Positions 17,336-24,826 of a stretch of 33,491 nucleotides of DNA are shown here, one piece after another. Source of the stretch: Candidatus Wolfebacteria bacterium (lineage in GTDB: Bacteria; Patescibacteriota; Minisyncoccia; UBA6257; UBA9933). The DNA is taken from assembly GCA_024654025.1 (NCBI GenBank), contig JANLIR010000006.1, positions 1 to 33,491 of the forward strand, written 5' to 3'. The stretch's first letter is position 1; every line of letters starts with the position of its first letter. The translations under genes were made by a program, and so were the position numbers. Under the pieces are notes generated by a model. It had not been told where the DNA came from, did not search any database, and was given only the letters and a program-made list of their open reading frames with translations.

Positions 17336-18838
17336 TTATTTCACCCAATATTTTTTCTTCATCTCTTCTTCCTCGCCTGATTCGAATTCTTCTTTAGATT
17401 CTTTGGCTTTATCGGATAATTTTTTTAATTCTTTGTCGGATAATTTATAAATCCCAGCCGCGCGTTTGGATAAATATTCTTTGTCGTTTCTTTTCGGATC
17501 GTCTAAAACCTCTTCAAGTAAAATATTCAAAATAAATCCCACTTTCGGGCCTGGCTGAATATTTAACAATTCCATCAACTCATTGCCGTTTAATTTCAGC
17601 ATTTTCGGCAAAATCGGATCCTTTTTTACCTTATCAATCATAAAGAGCAGATGGCGAAGTTTGTAAGGAACCGCTTTAGGCACGCCGGAACCGATTCTGT
17701 CCGCTTCTCGAACTTTTATAAAATCATCAACATTTTCCGGACCAACGCGCGCTAAAAATCTTCTTACGCCCGCTTCGGTAACATCGCCGACATTATAATA
17801 AAACATATGATACCGGACTAAGTGTGAAACTTTTTCAATAAGCGATTTTGAAAATCGCAAACGGTCTAAAATTTTAATCGCCATCTTGGCGCTTACAACT
17901 TCATGTCCGTAAAAAGTAGACTCCGGACCTTCGCCTCTTTTGGTTTTAGGCTTGGCAATATCATGAAACAAACTCGCTAAACGAACTTCCAATGAATAAT
18001 TTTTCTTAACGGAGTAGTCGAAAGTTTTTAGAGAATGCTCCCAAACAGTATAAATATGGTGGCGATTTTGTTTAACGTTAATCCCCTCCCGCAATTCTGG
18101 AATTATATGTTTTAAAAGCCCCGCTTGTTCTAATAACTCTATTCCCATAGAAGCGTCTTTCGCCATAACAAGCTTTTCAAACTCGTCGCGAATTCTTTCT
18201 TTGGCAATCATCTCCAAAAGTCCAGCTTGTTTTTTTATTGACGCAAAAGTTTTTTCTTCGATTTCCCAGCCAGAGGCTGGTCCGCCTTCGGCGGAAAAAC
18301 CCGAGAGTTCAGTTGCAAATCTAACAGCCCGCATCAATCGCAAGGCATCCTCGGCAAATCTGGCTTCAGGATCGCCAACAGTACGAATTGTCTTATTTTT
18401 TAAATCTTTTTGGCATCCATAAAGGTCTATAATATTGCCCGCCATCCCTTCGACTACGCTCAGGGCAAGTGCGTTGATAGTGAAGTCTCGACGGGATAAA
18501 TCTTCCTCAATCGTTTTGGCGAATTTAATTTCATCCGGGTGCCTTTTGTCGGTGTATTTGCCTTCTATTCTATAGGTTGTTACCTCAATGACTTTTAATT
18601 TAGGATTTTCACTTTCTGTCTTTACGCCCACAGTGCCAAATTGGTTTTCATAAACGCTGTCTGAAAAAATATTTTGGATTTTTTCGGGTTTAGCGTTAGT
18701 GGCAATATCCCAGTCCTTTGGTTCTCTATTTAATAAAATATCCCTGACGCACCCGCCTACTAAATGCGCCTCAAATCCCGCTTCTTCAAGCTTTTGAGCA
18801 ACTTCTAAAACTTCTTTTGGAATATCCGTTTTAATCAT
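17336..18838 (-). CDS. CCA-adding enzyme/poly(A) polymerase family nucleotidyltransferase with HD domain
   Basis: HLVGGCVRDILLNREPKDWDIAT, RRDFTINALAL, LMRAVRFATEL, HDIAKP. Confidence 0.92.
   Translation of the reverse strand: MIKTDIPKEVLEVAQKLEEAGFEAHLVGGCVRDILLNREPKDWDIATNAKPEKIQNIFSDSVYENQFGTVGVKTESENPKLKVIEVTTYRIEGKYTDKRHPDEIKFAKTIEEDLSRRDFTINALALSVVEGMAGNIIDLYGCQKDLKNKTIRTVGDPEARFAEDALRLMRAVRFATELSGFSAEGGPASGWEIEEKTFASIKKQAGLLEMIAKERIRDEFEKLVMAKDASMGIELLEQAGLLKHIIPELREGINVKQNRHHIYTVWEHSLKTFDYSVKKNYSLEVRLASLFHDIAKPKTKRGEGPESTFYGHEVVSAKMAIKILDRLRFSKSLIEKVSHLVRYHMFYYNVGDVTEAGVRRFLARVGPENVDDFIKVREADRIGSGVPKAVPYKLRHLLFMIDKVKKDPILPKMLKLNGNELMELLNIQPGPKVGFILNILLEEVLDDPKRNDKEYLSKRAAGIYKLSDKELKKLSDKAKESKEEFESGEEEEMKKKYWVK
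18266..18295. repeat. 30-bp twin-hairpin element in frame inside the nucleotidyltransferase gene (encodes SAEGGPASGW)
   Basis: CCAGCC-AGA-GGCTGG followed by TCCGCC-TTC-GGCGGA. Confidence 0.85.
18446..18465. repeat. CCCTTCGACTACGCTCAGGG repeat-like element in frame inside the nucleotidyltransferase gene
   Basis: Encodes ALSVVEG on the minus strand; resembles a dispersed repeat word common in bacterial and metagenomic genomes (recollection). Confidence 0.55.
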
Positions 18839-18895
18839 AAAAAATGTTGAATTTCTTTATTTTTAATTATACACTGAAGATTAGAAATAATCATT

Positions 18896-18967
18896 GCTCT
18901 CGTAGTGAAATGGATATCATAACTGCCTTCGAAGCAGTCGTTGGGGGTTCGAATCCCTCCGAGAGCA
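18896..18967 (+). tRNA. tRNA-Arg (anticodon TCG)
   Basis: GCTCTCGTAGTGAAATGGATATCATAACTGCCTTCGAAGCAGTCGTTGGGGGTTCGAATCCCTCCGAGAGCA. Confidence 0.94.
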
Positions 18968-18995
18968 CAAAAAGCTTGAGTTCGTATGCTATATG

Positions 18996-19017
18996 TCATA
19001 TACTCAGTAGTATATGA
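18996..19017. promoter_or_regulatory. Perfect 9-bp inverted repeat overlapping the start codon of the HTH ORF
   Basis: TCATATACT-CAGT-AGTATATGA; ATG at 19014-19016 lies in the right arm. Confidence 0.75.
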
Positions 19018-19736
19018 TAAAATACCCCGTTGCACTAAAAACAGCAGCTCATAAGTTAAGAAACGCGGGTTATAGTTATAAAGAAATTTCAGAAAAACTA
19101 AAAATTTCAAAAAGTACCGCAAAATTATGGTGCGGTAACATTAAATTATCGCCAAAACACAAAAAGAGATTATATACTAAACAAATAGAAATACTTTCAA
19201 GAGGTCCTAAAAGCAGCCACGAAAGGCGGAAAAAAGAAATAAACGAAATAATTAGAAAAGCTGAAAATGATATAGAACAACCAGTCAGCTTTGAAACATA
19301 TAAACTTTTTGGAGCAGCACTTTATTGGGCAGAGGGCTCTAAAACTCAACATTTTTCTGTTGCAAATTCAGATCCTTTTTTGATAAAATTTATGACAAGA
19401 TGGATAGAGGATGTTTTAGGTGTAAAATCTGAATATTTGAAAGCTTACTTAAATATTTATCCGCAACAAAACGATATAGAGATTAAAAAATTCTGGTCTG
19501 ATTTAACGGGTATACCTGTTAAAAATTTTGGTAAAAGTTTTGTAAAGCCAGCTAATAAAAATTTTAAAAAGAATACATTGTATTATGGAACAATTAAGAT
19601 TAGAGTGCCAAAAGGCACAGACACAAGGCATAAAGTTTTTGGCTGGATAAAAGCAGTTTTAAAAAATCTTCAGCCAAGTATTGAAAATACTGAAAGAAAA
19701 TGGCATAAACTAAAAACAGATTACAAGCGCCCATAG
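19014..19736 (+). CDS. HTH-domain protein with putative LAGLIDADG-like nuclease domain
   Basis: N-terminal HTH (LRNAGYSYKEISEKLKISKSTAKLWC) and FGAALYWAEGSKTQHFSVANSDPFLIKFMTRWIEDVLGV resembling LAGLIDADG-type repeats. Confidence 0.65.
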   Translation: MIKYPVALKTAAHKLRNAGYSYKEISEKLKISKSTAKLWCGNIKLSPKHKKRLYTKQIEILSRGPKSSHERRKKEINEIIRKAENDIEQPVSFETYKLFGAALYWAEGSKTQHFSVANSDPFLIKFMTRWIEDVLGVKSEYLKAYLNIYPQQNDIEIKKFWSDLTGIPVKNFGKSFVKPANKNFKKNTLYYGTIKIRVPKGTDTRHKVFGWIKAVLKNLQPSIENTERKWHKLKTDYKRP

Positions 19737-19799
19737 CTCAGTTGGTAGAGCTGCTCGCTCTTAACGAGAAGGTCCCAGGTTCGAGTCCTGGTGGGCGCA
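19727..19799 (+). tRNA. tRNA-Lys (anticodon CTT)
   Basis: GCGCCCATAGCTCAGTTGGTAGAGCTGCTCGCTCTTAACGAGAAGGTCCCAGGTTCGAGTCCTGGTGGGCGCA. Confidence 0.94.
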
Positions 19800-19865
19800 C
19801 AAAAAGAAGTTTTTAGGTTTGAAAGTTTATAAGTTGTACGGTAAAATTTAGTTCATTGCGGTTAT

Positions 19866-19927
19866 CCCGCCAGTAGGCGGGCAGGCGTATACCCCGCACT
19901 AAAACAAAGTTTAGTACGGGGCGGGGT
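19866..19927. repeat. REP-like double palindrome
   Basis: CCCGCC-AGTA-GGCGGG (19866-19881), then CCCCGcACTAAA...TTTAGTaCGGGG (19892-19921). Confidence 0.6.
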
Positions 19928-19947
19928 GGCTATTATAAAATTCAATC

Positions 19948-20021
19948 GCGGGATTCGTACAGTGGTAGTACACGTGCTTGCCAAGCACGAGGCGCGAGTT
20001 CGATTCTCGTATCCCGCTCCA
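19948..20021 (+). tRNA. tRNA-Gly (anticodon GCC), CCA encoded
   Basis: GCGGGATTCGTACAGTGGTAGTACACGTGCTTGCCAAGCACGAGGCGCGAGTTCGATTCTCGTATCCCGCTCCA. Confidence 0.95.
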
Positions 20022-20051
20022 AGACATTCGCCTCGGACATTTCCACTAGGA

Positions 20052-21737
20052 CTACTTACTCGGAACCGTCACCACATTAGACTGCAACGTCACCGCTGTT
20101 TGTGCCAATGCTCTTCCGTTTAATGTTGCACCGGTTATCATAGCAATGTTTGTTTGAGCTAAGATATTTCCCTCAAAGTGAGAACCGGCTCCAAGAGTCA
20201 CCGCACCGGCAACCTGCCAAAAGACGTTTTTGGCCTGTGCACCACCAATTAGAATGACATTCTTATTTGCAGCCATGTCGAGAGTTCCCGCTATCTGGAA
20301 GATCCAAACTGCATTCTCGTCGCCCTGGGCGTCGAAAGTGAGATCCGTTGGTATTGTCACCGTGGAACCCCAAGTGTAGGTGCCAGGGACAAGGGTCAGA
20401 CCGGTGAGAGTTCCGGCTCCAACATTCAAGAAGGAACCAACTCCTCCTGGTCGTCCGGCAGCATTAGTGTATGCGGCTTCCATGTCGAGTACCGCTGTGG
20501 TCAGTAATGGTGCGTTAGTCACTTTGCATGCAGGGCCAGTAGCATCAACGGTATATATTGTACCGGTCACTTCTCCACAACCTAATCCGGTAATAGCTGC
20601 ACCGGTAATCGGACTTGTTCCGATATTTCCCGTAATAGCAGATGCAGGGACATCGGTGATTCCTGTTTTGGAGAGGATCACGAAATTACCTGCTGACAGA
20701 AGATCAACTGAAGTTGGGGTGGGTGTTGGCGCAGGCGCCACGACAATAGCTAGATTGTATGCAGCTACGGCGGCATTTAATGCAGCAACTTGAGCATCAA
20801 CCACTGATTGAGCATCCGCACTGGTTGCGTTCGCCGCCACGTTGGCTGACGTGAGCGTTGCGAGTGAACCAACAACATGGTCTCCCAGAGTTGTTGACTC
20901 GGTTGCATTCGCAGTAATCAATTCTTGAGCTGAAGCTTTGGCTGTAGTAAGAAAAGAGACGTCTGCTAGGACAGGGACTGATACCGACACAGGAACCGAA
21001 ACAACATTGGACTGTAATGTAACAGCTGTTTGTGCCAGCAATCTGCCATTGATTGTTGCACCGGTTATCATGGCGATGTTTGTTTTCGCCAATATCGTTC
21101 CCTCAAAGTGTGAGTTCGCTCCAAGGGTCACCGCACCGGAGACCTGCCAGAAGACGTTTTTGGCCTGTGCTCCACCACTTAGGATAACGTTCTTAGCAGC
21201 GGCCATGTCGAGAGTTCCCGCTATCTGGAAGATCCAGACATCCGTTGCGCTGCCTGAGAGCATGAGATCTGTTGGTATTGTCACAGCGGAACCCCATGTG
21301 TAGGTGCCAGGGACAAGGGTTTGACCGGCGACAGTTCCGGCTCCAACATTCAAGAAGGAACCAACTCCTCCTGGTCGTCCGGCAGCATTAGTGTATGCGG
21401 CTTCCATATCGCTTACGGCCGCAATCAGTAATGTGGCATTAGTCACATGACAGGCAGGACCAGTAGCATCAACCGTGTATATTATCCCAGTCACTTCTAC
21501 ACAATCTAATCCGGTAATAGAAGCACCAGTGATTGGACTCGTTCCAACATTTCCAGTAATAGCTGATGTAGGGACATCGGTGATTCCTGATTTTGAGAGA
21601 ATCACGAAATTACCTGCTGACAAAAGATCAACTGGGGATGAGGCGGCCGCGAAGATAGCGGCTGATCCAGTAAGACCGAGTACTAAGGCAACGGTCAATA
21701 CAGTAGTTACTATTAAATTCTTATTAAGTTTTTTCAT
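20052..21737 (-). CDS. Secreted protein with two tandem DUF3494 (ice-binding-like) domains
   Basis: Signal peptide; two copies of VDLLSAGNFVILSK(S/T)GITDVP...GTYTWGS...WIFQIAGTLDMA...NVFWQV.GAVTLG..SHFEG.ILA.TNIAMITGAT.NGR.LAQTAVTLQSN. Confidence 0.9.
   Translation of the reverse strand: MKKLNKNLIVTTVLTVALVLGLTGSAAIFAAASSPVDLLSAGNFVILSKSGITDVPTSAITGNVGTSPITGASITGLDCVEVTGIIYTVDATGPACHVTNATLLIAAVSDMEAAYTNAAGRPGGVGSFLNVGAGTVAGQTLVPGTYTWGSAVTIPTDLMLSGSATDVWIFQIAGTLDMAAAKNVILSGGAQAKNVFWQVSGAVTLGANSHFEGTILAKTNIAMITGATINGRLLAQTAVTLQSNVVSVPVSVSVPVLADVSFLTTAKASAQELITANATESTTLGDHVVGSLATLTSANVAANATSADAQSVVDAQVAALNAAVAAYNLAIVVAPAPTPTPTSVDLLSAGNFVILSKTGITDVPASAITGNIGTSPITGAAITGLGCGEVTGTIYTVDATGPACKVTNAPLLTTAVLDMEAAYTNAAGRPGGVGSFLNVGAGTLTGLTLVPGTYTWGSTVTIPTDLTFDAQGDENAVWIFQIAGTLDMAANKNVILIGGAQAKNVFWQVAGAVTLGAGSHFEGNILAQTNIAMITGATLNGRALAQTAVTLQSNVVTVPSK
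20409..20483. repeat. 75-bp exact direct repeat, copy 1 (DUF3494 domain duplication)
   Basis: AGTTCCGGCTCCAACATTCAAG...GCGGCTTCCAT identical to 21333-21407. Confidence 0.9.
21333..21407. repeat. 75-bp exact direct repeat, copy 2
   Basis: Identical to 20409-20483; offset 924 bp = 308 codons. Confidence 0.9.
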
Positions 21738-21842
21738 GTGTTTTGTTTATTGTTTATTATTTAGTTAATTAATTAGTCTTATTTTTAATGATTATCGTTG
21801 GGCATTATCGACCTCCATGTAATGTGCATGTACACCCATGTC

Positions 21843-21866
21843 ATATAGTGTACCCCTACACTATAT
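21843..21866. promoter_or_regulatory. Perfect 10-bp inverted repeat in the DUF3494 promoter region
   Basis: ATATAGTGTA-CCCC-TACACTATAT; minus-strand TTGCTT, 17 nt, TACACT may form the promoter overlapping it. Confidence 0.55.
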
Positions 21867-21971
21867 TAAAAGCAAGTTAAATTTTAATAGAGTATACTTG
21901 TTGCCTTTAGCCCTAATTAGACCAAAAAACACCGTATTATATGGCTTATTTACTGTTTACCCAATAAAAAT

Positions 21972-21997
21972 AAAAACACCTTATGTGGATAAGGTGT
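21972..21997 (-). terminator. Rho-independent terminator for the histidine kinase gene
   Basis: Minus-strand ACACCTTAT-CCAC-ATAAGGTGT followed by TTTT. Confidence 0.75.
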
Positions 21998-22020
21998 TGA
22001 TAACTTTAATCTAAATTTAA

Positions 22021-23394
22021 CTATTGAATCTTCGCCTTTATTGGCAGGGAGACACTGAAAACACTGCCTTTAGTTTTATTTTGCGCGCTGACAGTACCAC
22101 CATGAGCTTCTGCAACCCATTTTACAATGGATAATCCTAAGCCTATACCAATACTATTTCTATCAGAGCTATGAGACTTGTCTGCCCTATAAAATCGTTC
22201 GAATACATGGGGCAAGTCTTCTTTGGATATGCCGATTCCATCATCAGTTACGCTTATTATAATAAATCCCTTGGACTCTTTAGCCAGAATTTCGGTATGG
22301 CCATTTTTATTGCCGTAGACAATAGAATTCTTGATAAGATTGGTTAGCATTTTTTCCAAATATATCTTATCCCCTAAAATAACAAGACTCGGTATCTTTC
22401 TAGCAGTTATAGAGATATTTTTTTTATAAGCAATAGTCTTACATCTTCCCACAACGACCGACACAAGAGACTTCAGATTTACTTTGTCATAGGCAATTCT
22501 ATTTTGTAATTCTCCTTTTTTGGAAGTTATTAAGGTGAGATCTGAAAGAATGCCTGCGAGATGCTTTATCTCATAGTTTATAGCCCGGAGAGCGCTCCTC
22601 GGCGGCTTCGGGTTTTTTGACTTATTTTGCATAGCCAGATCCACATTTCCTTTTATTATTGCAAGAGGGGTACGGAGTTCATGGGTCGCATCCGCAATTG
22701 ATGCCACTTTCAACCTCTCTTCTTCAAGAAGCCTATCTGTCTCTTTCACTAATTCTAATTTCTTGCGTTCAGTTATGTCCCGTATATTACATTGAATAAC
22801 GAGGGTTTCACCAACCATGTAAGAATTACTTACAAACTCAACCTCGATGGATTGCCCAGATTTTGTCTCTAGGGGTAAATCCTCATAACGCAAACGGCCG
22901 CCCCTTTTAAAAATCTTAAAAGCCTCCTTGGATGCTTTTATATTCTTAAATGCCCCAACTTCCCATAATTTTTTGTTTAAGAATTCACTTTTAGAATAAC
23001 CGAGTAGTTTCTCTAGAAAAGGATTTACATCGGTAATTTGACCGGTTTGAGAATTAAGTATAAGTACTCCATCGTGGCCAGTTTCAAAAAGACGACGGTA
23101 TCTGATTTCCGACTCTTTTAGCTTTGTTTCTATTTTATTTTGTTGCTTCGCTTTGAGACGAAGTTCCTCTGCCGTCACCGCTAGCTTGCGCCGAACATCT
23201 TCCTTTTCTTTGGCGATTACAGCTAGCTGTTTGGCCGTCACCGCCAGCTTGTTCCTGACGTCTTCCTTCTCCTTAGCTGCCACAGCGAGCTGTTTGGCTT
23301 TGAGACGAAGTTCCTCTGCCGTCACCGCTAGCTTGCGCCGGATACTTTCCTTAGCAGTCACGGAGAGTTGTTTTTTTTTCAGTATATTTTTCAT
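22021..23394 (-). CDS. PAS-domain sensor histidine kinase with N-terminal heptad-repeat coiled coil, no obvious TM segment
   Basis: H-box DATHELRTPLAIIKGN, N-box NLIKNSIVYGNKNG, DDGIGISKEDLPHVFERFYR, GLGLSIVKWVAEAHGG; PAS region YRRLFETGHDGVLILNSQTGQITDVNPFLEKLLGYS. Confidence 0.92.
   Translation of the reverse strand: MKNILKKKQLSVTAKESIRRKLAVTAEELRLKAKQLAVAAKEKEDVRNKLAVTAKQLAVIAKEKEDVRRKLAVTAEELRLKAKQQNKIETKLKESEIRYRRLFETGHDGVLILNSQTGQITDVNPFLEKLLGYSKSEFLNKKLWEVGAFKNIKASKEAFKIFKRGGRLRYEDLPLETKSGQSIEVEFVSNSYMVGETLVIQCNIRDITERKKLELVKETDRLLEEERLKVASIADATHELRTPLAIIKGNVDLAMQNKSKNPKPPRSALRAINYEIKHLAGILSDLTLITSKKGELQNRIAYDKVNLKSLVSVVVGRCKTIAYKKNISITARKIPSLVILGDKIYLEKMLTNLIKNSIVYGNKNGHTEILAKESKGFIIISVTDDGIGISKEDLPHVFERFYRADKSHSSDRNSIGIGLGLSIVKWVAEAHGGTVSAQNKTKGSVFSVSLPIKAKIQ
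23150..23193. repeat. 44-bp exact direct repeat in kinase coiled coil, copy 1
   Basis: GCTTTGAGACGAAGTTCCTCTGCCGTCACCGCTAGCTTGCGCCG. Confidence 0.9.
23297..23340. repeat. 44-bp exact direct repeat in kinase coiled coil, copy 2
   Basis: Identical to 23150-23193; offset 147 bp = 49 codons = 7 heptads. Confidence 0.9.
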
Positions 23395-23416
23395 TATACT
23401 TTCAAGACATGCCCAG

Positions 23417-24085
23417 CTACTCTTTGAGAACAAAACCAACACCGCGTATCGTATGTATTAGAAGTTTGTTTTTATTTCCATCAATCTTCCTGCGAAGGTA
23501 TTTTATGTGAACATTCAGCTCATTATTTGTTTCCTCAAATTCAGGCCCCCATGCATTGTCAATAAGCTTCCGCCTCGTTATTACTTCTCCATGATTAGAA
23601 AGAAGTGTGTCTAGGAGTTTATATTCTTTTGGAGTAAGAGGAATAACTTTACCAGCACGGGTAACTTCATGTTTCTTCTTATCCATGACCAAATCAGCAA
23701 TCCTAGTTATATCTGAATCGGTTGTTTTTCGGCGACGTAACACAGCGCGAATTCGAGCAAACAGTTCATTGAGACCAAAGGGCTTTATCAAATAGTCGTC
23801 AGCGCCGACATCAAGGCCAGCAACCCGATCTTCTGTACTACCCTTCGCAGTAAGCATAATAATGGGTGTATGAATCTGATGCGCTCTAAGCTCCTTACAG
23901 ACCGCAAGACCGTCTTTCTTCGGAAGCATTATGTCCAGAAGAATCAAAGAATAATTATTCTTCATTGCTTTATTCAAACCTTCTTTACCGTCATACGCCA
24001 CCTCAACAGAATAGCGTTCGCCTTTTAACGCTCTTTTTAATATACTCACTAACTTTTTTTCGTCTTCGATGATTAAGATTGACAT
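23417..24085 (-). CDS. OmpR/PhoB-family response regulator
   Basis: MSILIIEDEKKLVSILKRAL, LILLDIMLPKKDGLAVC, DDYLIKPFGLNELFARIRAVLRR, winged-helix LTPKEYKLLDTLLSNHGEVITR. Confidence 0.95.
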   Translation of the reverse strand: MSILIIEDEKKLVSILKRALKGERYSVEVAYDGKEGLNKAMKNNYSLILLDIMLPKKDGLAVCKELRAHQIHTPIIMLTAKGSTEDRVAGLDVGADDYLIKPFGLNELFARIRAVLRRRKTTDSDITRIADLVMDKKKHEVTRAGKVIPLTPKEYKLLDTLLSNHGEVITRRKLIDNAWGPEFEETNNELNVHIKYLRRKIDGNKNKLLIHTIRGVGFVLKE

Positions 24086-24182
24086 GTGGTTAATTATAGC
24101 ACCTATCATTAAAACTTGCAAGACATATTGTTAAATTTTAATGTTATACATAGTTTATTCACATATAATAAAAGCTAAGAAG

Positions 24183-24239
24183 TGCCCTTCGTAACTTTAC
24201 GTGAAGAAGGGCAGTAAAATAAACAAAATATGCTATAAT
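24183..24239 (+). promoter_or_regulatory. Hairpin plus extended -10 promoter upstream of the ECF sigma gene
   Basis: TGCCCTTC (24183-24190)/GAAGGGCA (24206-24213) and TGCTATAAT (24231-24239). Confidence 0.5.
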
Positions 24240-24241
24240 AG

Positions 24242-24265
24242 AAAAAGCCGCTTTAACGGCTTTTT
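24242..24265 (+). terminator. Terminator-like hairpin AAAAAGCCG-CTTTAA-CGGCTTTTT
   Basis: 9-bp perfect stem with T-run, just downstream of the TATAAT and upstream of the sigma ORF. Confidence 0.65.
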
Positions 24266-24295
24266 TGAAACTTTAGCCTTATTCCATCGTTTTAT

Positions 24296-24826
24296 ATGTT
24301 AGATGGCGAGAAAAAGATAATTGAAGATGCCATTAAGGGCGAGGCCTCGGCTTTTGGCCTGCTTTACGATAAATACCAACCGCAAATTTACCGGTTTATT
24401 TATCTTAAGGTTGGCCACCGTGAGGAGGCCGAGGACCTCACCCATCAGGTTTTTCTAAGCGCTTTGCAAAATATCGAAAAATACCAGCACAAAGGATTCC
24501 CCTTTTCCAGCTGGCTATATCAAATATCCAGGAACAAAATCATAGATCACTGGCGAACCAGAAAAATCACTTTAGACATTGAAGATGCCGCAGAACAAGG
24601 AGAAAACGATTTAGAAATAGAAAAAATTGGCATTAGATTTGAAATAGAAAGAGTGCAAAAAGCCATCCCCCAACTCAAAGACGAATATCAAGACGTGATT
24701 ATAATGAGATTTATCGAAGAGCTTTCTTATGAAGAAATTGCGACAGCCTTAAATAAACCTCAAACAACCGTAAGAGTTTTACAGCACAGGGCAATAAAAC
24801 AATTAAAAGATATTTTAGAAAAATGA
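24296..24826 (+). CDS. RNA polymerase sigma-70 family factor, ECF subfamily
   Basis: LYDKYQPQIYRFIYLKVGHREEAEDLTHQVFLSALQNI (region 2) and LSYEEIATALNKPQTTVRVLQHRAIKQLKDIL (region 4). Confidence 0.93.
   Translation: MLDGEKKIIEDAIKGEASAFGLLYDKYQPQIYRFIYLKVGHREEAEDLTHQVFLSALQNIEKYQHKGFPFSSWLYQISRNKIIDHWRTRKITLDIEDAAEQGENDLEIEKIGIRFEIERVQKAIPQLKDEYQDVIIMRFIEELSYEEIATALNKPQTTVRVLQHRAIKQLKDILEK

Noticed and set aside
18835-19122. 95-aa minus-strand ORF across tRNA-Arg
   Set aside because: Contains translated tRNA-Arg antisense sequence (GGIRTPNDCFEGSYDIHF), a known annotation artefact.
20380-20793. Plus-strand ORFs antisense to DUF3494 (also 20938..21303, 21475..21768)
   Set aside because: Antisense open frames caused by GC-rich codon composition of the DUF3494 gene; no family resemblance or SD.
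23150-23340. CRISPR-like spacing of the 44-bp repeats
   Set aside because: Only two copies, within an in-frame coiled-coil coding region with heptad periodicity.
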